Positions 6,462 through 8,067 of a stretch of 8,067 bases of DNA are shown here, piece by piece (within the stretch, counting starts at the first letter, position 1; each line of letters opens with the position of its first letter). The notes under the pieces are model-generated. The model searched no databases. It was given only the letters and a program-made list of their open reading frames with translations, and had not been told where the DNA came from. The translations under genes and the position numbers were made by a program. The stretch is taken from NCBI GenBank assembly GCA_029863035.1, contig JAOTWH010000096.1, forward strand, positions 1 to 8,067, written 5' to 3'. Origin of the DNA: Acidimicrobiia bacterium. Its GTDB lineage: Bacteria > Actinomycetota > Acidimicrobiia > UBA5794 > JAOTWH01.

Positions 6462-7373
6462 ATGACACGAACCCGGTACGGTCTGACGATGCGCGTTCTC
6501 GCCATCACCGTGTGTCTCGCTCTGGCGGCTTCTGCCTGCAGCGGCAGCGCTGCGTCAACCTCCAGTGCGACTCCCGAACCGGTCGCGTCGCTTCCTGCTG
6601 CCGCCCCCACCACCGCCTCGACCGTGACGTCGCAACCGACTACCCCCTCGCCTCCCACGACGATGAGCCCATTCGCCCGGCCGGACTGGTTGGGAACGAG
6701 GCTGTTGACGCTGCGAGATGACGGCTTCGGCGAGGTGATCGCTACTCCGCCCGAGATGGTCGATCGGCGTTTTGAAACTCTCGATCTCCTTCAACCACCC
6801 GAAGGAGAGGCCTTCGAATGGGCCATCATTGCTGTTCCAGATGAGGTGTTGGCCCGGTCCAGCTGGACGGAGGAGTGTCCGGTCGCGGTGTCGGAGCTCG
6901 CCTACGTCACGGTTTCGCATTGGGGCTTCGATGAGAGGTTCCACACCGGGGAGTTGTTGGTCAATGCGAGCATCGCCGAAGATGTAGTCGAGGTCTTTCG
7001 CCAGCTGCACGAGTCTCGCTTCCCCGTCGAGCAGATGAGGGTTATCAGGGCGGAGGAGATCGACGCCCACCCCACCGGCGACTTCAACGAGACCACCTCC
7101 TTCGTGTGTCGCCCGGCGGTGGGGTCGAACAACTGGTCACAACACGCTTATGGGCTGGCGATCGACATCAACCCGTTCCACAACCCTTATCTCAAGGCCG
7201 ACCTGGTTCTGCCGGAGCTTGCGTCGGCCTACACAGATCGCCAGAACCTCAGGCCGGGGATGGTGGTCGAAGGCGACATAGTGACCGGGGCCTTCTTCGC
7301 GATCGGATTCGGCTGGGGAGGGCACTGGAACAGCCTCAAGGATTGGATGCACTTCTCCATGAGTGGCAACTGA
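6462..7373 (+). CDS. Lipoprotein M15-family D-alanyl-D-alanine carboxypeptidase (VanY-like)
   Basis: From the ATG at 6462 the protein is 303 residues. Residues 1-26 form a lipoprotein signal: an Arg-containing start, a hydrophobic core (VLAITVCLALAAS) and a lipobox-like ASA-C26. It is therefore probably exported and tethered to the outer face of the membrane. Residues 27 to about 70 are a Ser/Thr/Pro/Ala linker spanning into the wall. The C-terminal catalytic domain carries the M15 zinc signature SQ-H228-AYGLAI-D235-IN and the closing D294-WM-H297-FS. The presumed ligands are H228, D235 and H297, with D294 as the candidate catalytic acid. The family trims the terminal D-Ala from peptidoglycan stem peptides; the exact substrate is inferred. 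An in-frame ATG at 6489 (signal MRVLAITVC) and GTG at 6423 are alternative starts. I prefer 6462 for the basic n-region and the TCTAAT box upstream. Only 51 bp separate it from the divergent ATPase. The last five codons and the stop lie in a 20-bp tandem repeat. Confidence 0.88.
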   Translation: MTRTRYGLTMRVLAITVCLALAASACSGSAASTSSATPEPVASLPAAAPTTASTVTSQPTTPSPPTTMSPFARPDWLGTRLLTLRDDGFGEVIATPPEMVDRRFETLDLLQPPEGEAFEWAIIAVPDEVLARSSWTEECPVAVSELAYVTVSHWGFDERFHTGELLVNASIAEDVVEVFRQLHESRFPVEQMRVIRAEEIDAHPTGDFNETTSFVCRPAVGSNNWSQHAYGLAIDINPFHNPYLKADLVLPELASAYTDRQNLRPGMVVEGDIVTGAFFAIGFGWGGHWNSLKDWMHFSMSGN

Positions 7374-7414
7374 GCTCCATGGGCGGAAACTGAGCTCCAT
7401 GAGTGGCAACTGAG
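7355..7414. repeat. Three tandem 20-bp repeats spanning the peptidase stop codon
   Basis: The units are 7355-7374, 7375-7394 and 7395-7414. Units 1 and 3 are identical (ctccatgagtggcaactgag) and unit 2 differs at three positions. Unit 1 is coding: it starts in the codons of the conserved MHFS motif and supplies Met-Ser-Gly-Asn-stop. Units 2 and 3 repeat this as ATG-GGC-GGA-AAC-TGA and ATG-AGT-GGC-AAC-TGA outside the gene. GAGCTC palindromes recur at 7372, 7392 and 7412, exactly 20 bp apart. A degenerate fourth copy may follow at about 7415-7436 (ggcggcaccgaactc). There are no unique spacers, so this is not CRISPR. Its origin could be local duplication of the gene end or a copy of a dispersed repeat. 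Confidence 0.9.
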
Positions 7415-7456
7415 CTCGTCAAGGCGGCACCGAACTCGCCAATCGAAGCTCGTGGC

Positions 7457-8067
7457 GTGGGCCGTGCGATACTGACCGACTTGCCCGTCTCTGCTCCAGA
7501 CCTCGTCATAGCGCTCGCCGTCACCGCGTTCGCCGCCAGCGTTCAATCGAGCGCCGGGATCGGCTTCGCCATCGTTTCGGTGCCCCTGCTGTCCCTCGTT
7601 GACGACCGCCTGGCGCCAGTGCCTCAGATACTTGTTGTTATGCCGATGGTGCTGTGGATGGCATGGCGGGAGCGACACGCCATCGACCTGTCCGGAGTGG
7701 GGTGGATCATGGTCGGAAGGTTCATCGGGGCCGGCATCGGTTTGTTCCTCCTCAAGTGGGCATCGGACACGACCCTCGATGTCTTGGTCGGCCTTGCGGT
7801 GCTGGCGGGCGTGGTGATCGTCGGTACCGGCGCCAAGATCAGGCGAACGCCCGCGACGCAGGCCGCCGCCGGGACCGCAGCGAGTGTGACGTCGATGGTG
7901 GCGTCGATGGGCGGTCCGCCCCTGGCCCTGCTCTACCACGATGCGGATGGCGCCACCATCCGGTCCAGTCTGGCAACGGTGTTCATGTTCGGCGTGTCGC
8001 TCACCATCGTTTTGCGGGCCGTCTCCGGGGAGATATCTCGGACCGATGTCGAGGTGGCGGTGTGGCT
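7457..8067 (+). CDS. TauE/SafE-family membrane transporter (partial, C-terminus off window)
   Basis: The frame is open from inside the third 20-bp repeat to the window end. From the GTG at 7457 it gives 203 residues without a stop. The first membrane segment is PDLVIALAVTAFAASVQ, followed by the family-typical SSAGIGFAIVSVPLL. Further hydrophobic segments are PVPQILVVMPMVLWMAW, a Gly-rich one around VGRFIGAGIGLFLL, then LDVLVGLAVLAGVVIV. The second-half signature ASVTSMVASMGGPPLALLY carries the conserved GGPP, and SLATVFMFGVSLTIVL follows. TauE/SafE proteins are thought to export sulfite, sulfoacetate or related organic anions across the cytoplasmic membrane; the substrate here cannot be told. 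The start is uncertain: GTG 7403 (inside the repeat), GTG 7457 or TTG 7481. The TTG gives the most family-like short N-terminus and lies 8 nt from a GATACT box. None has a Shine-Dalgarno. Confidence 0.85.
   Translation, partial: MGRAILTDLPVSAPDLVIALAVTAFAASVQSSAGIGFAIVSVPLLSLVDDRLAPVPQILVVMPMVLWMAWRERHAIDLSGVGWIMVGRFIGAGIGLFLLKWASDTTLDVLVGLAVLAGVVIVGTGAKIRRTPATQAAAGTAASVTSMVASMGGPPLALLYHDADGATIRSSLATVFMFGVSLTIVLRAVSGEISRTDVEVAVW
7468..7473 (+). promoter_or_regulatory. Possible -10 element for a leaderless transporter transcript
   Basis: GATACT matches four of six bases of TATAAT and ends 7 nt before TTG 7481, the spacing expected if transcription starts at the first codon. No -35 hexamer is visible. 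If used, the transporter would start at TTG 7481 instead of GTG 7457. Readthrough from the peptidase gene is an alternative, since no terminator is seen between them. Confidence 0.2.

Overview
The window is high-GC bacterial DNA with GTG/TTG starts, short intergenic gaps and a group-2 sigma factor. It looks like chromosomal actinobacterial sequence. A deep-branching lineage such as Acidimicrobiia is my guess from overall feel, not from a diagnostic marker. No tRNA, rRNA, transposase, phage gene or CRISPR array is visible.

Layout. (1) Positions 1-2342, minus strand: a YyaL/SPATA20-type thioredoxin-fold protein (279-2342) is followed 11 nt later by a small zinc-ribbon protein (267 down to the window edge). 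The zinc-ribbon protein runs into an acidic Glu-Gly-Asp tandem repeat encoded by a 9-bp DNA repeat, and its C-terminus lies outside the window. (2) Positions 2343-2633: a 291-bp divergent intergenic region with a candidate promoter, several small inverted repeats and a two-part ribosome-binding region. (3) Positions 2634-4044, plus strand: a group-2 sigma-70 factor followed by a 124-residue double-CBS protein. (4) Positions 4041-6410, minus strand: a 789-residue HerA/FtsK-like P-loop ATPase with a C-terminal coiled-coil hairpin. It converges on the CBS gene and the two stop codons share one CTAG. (5) Positions 6462-7373, plus strand: a lipoprotein M15-type (VanY-like) D-Ala-D-Ala carboxypeptidase, divergent from the ATPase. 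(6) Positions 7355-7414: three tandem 20-bp units that begin inside the peptidase 3' end and include its stop codon. (7) Positions 7457-8067, plus strand: the N-terminal part of a TauE/SafE-type membrane transporter that runs off the window.

Functionally this is mostly ordinary chromosomal content: redox or protein-quality functions, transcription regulation, a DNA-pumping-type ATPase, cell-wall trimming and anion export. I see no complete novel defence or biosynthetic system. The items most worth a second look are the 20-bp repeat array at the peptidase stop codon, the micro-ORF overlapping the sigma-factor start, the CTAG-sharing convergent pair, and the zinc-ribbon protein with its expandable acidic repeat.
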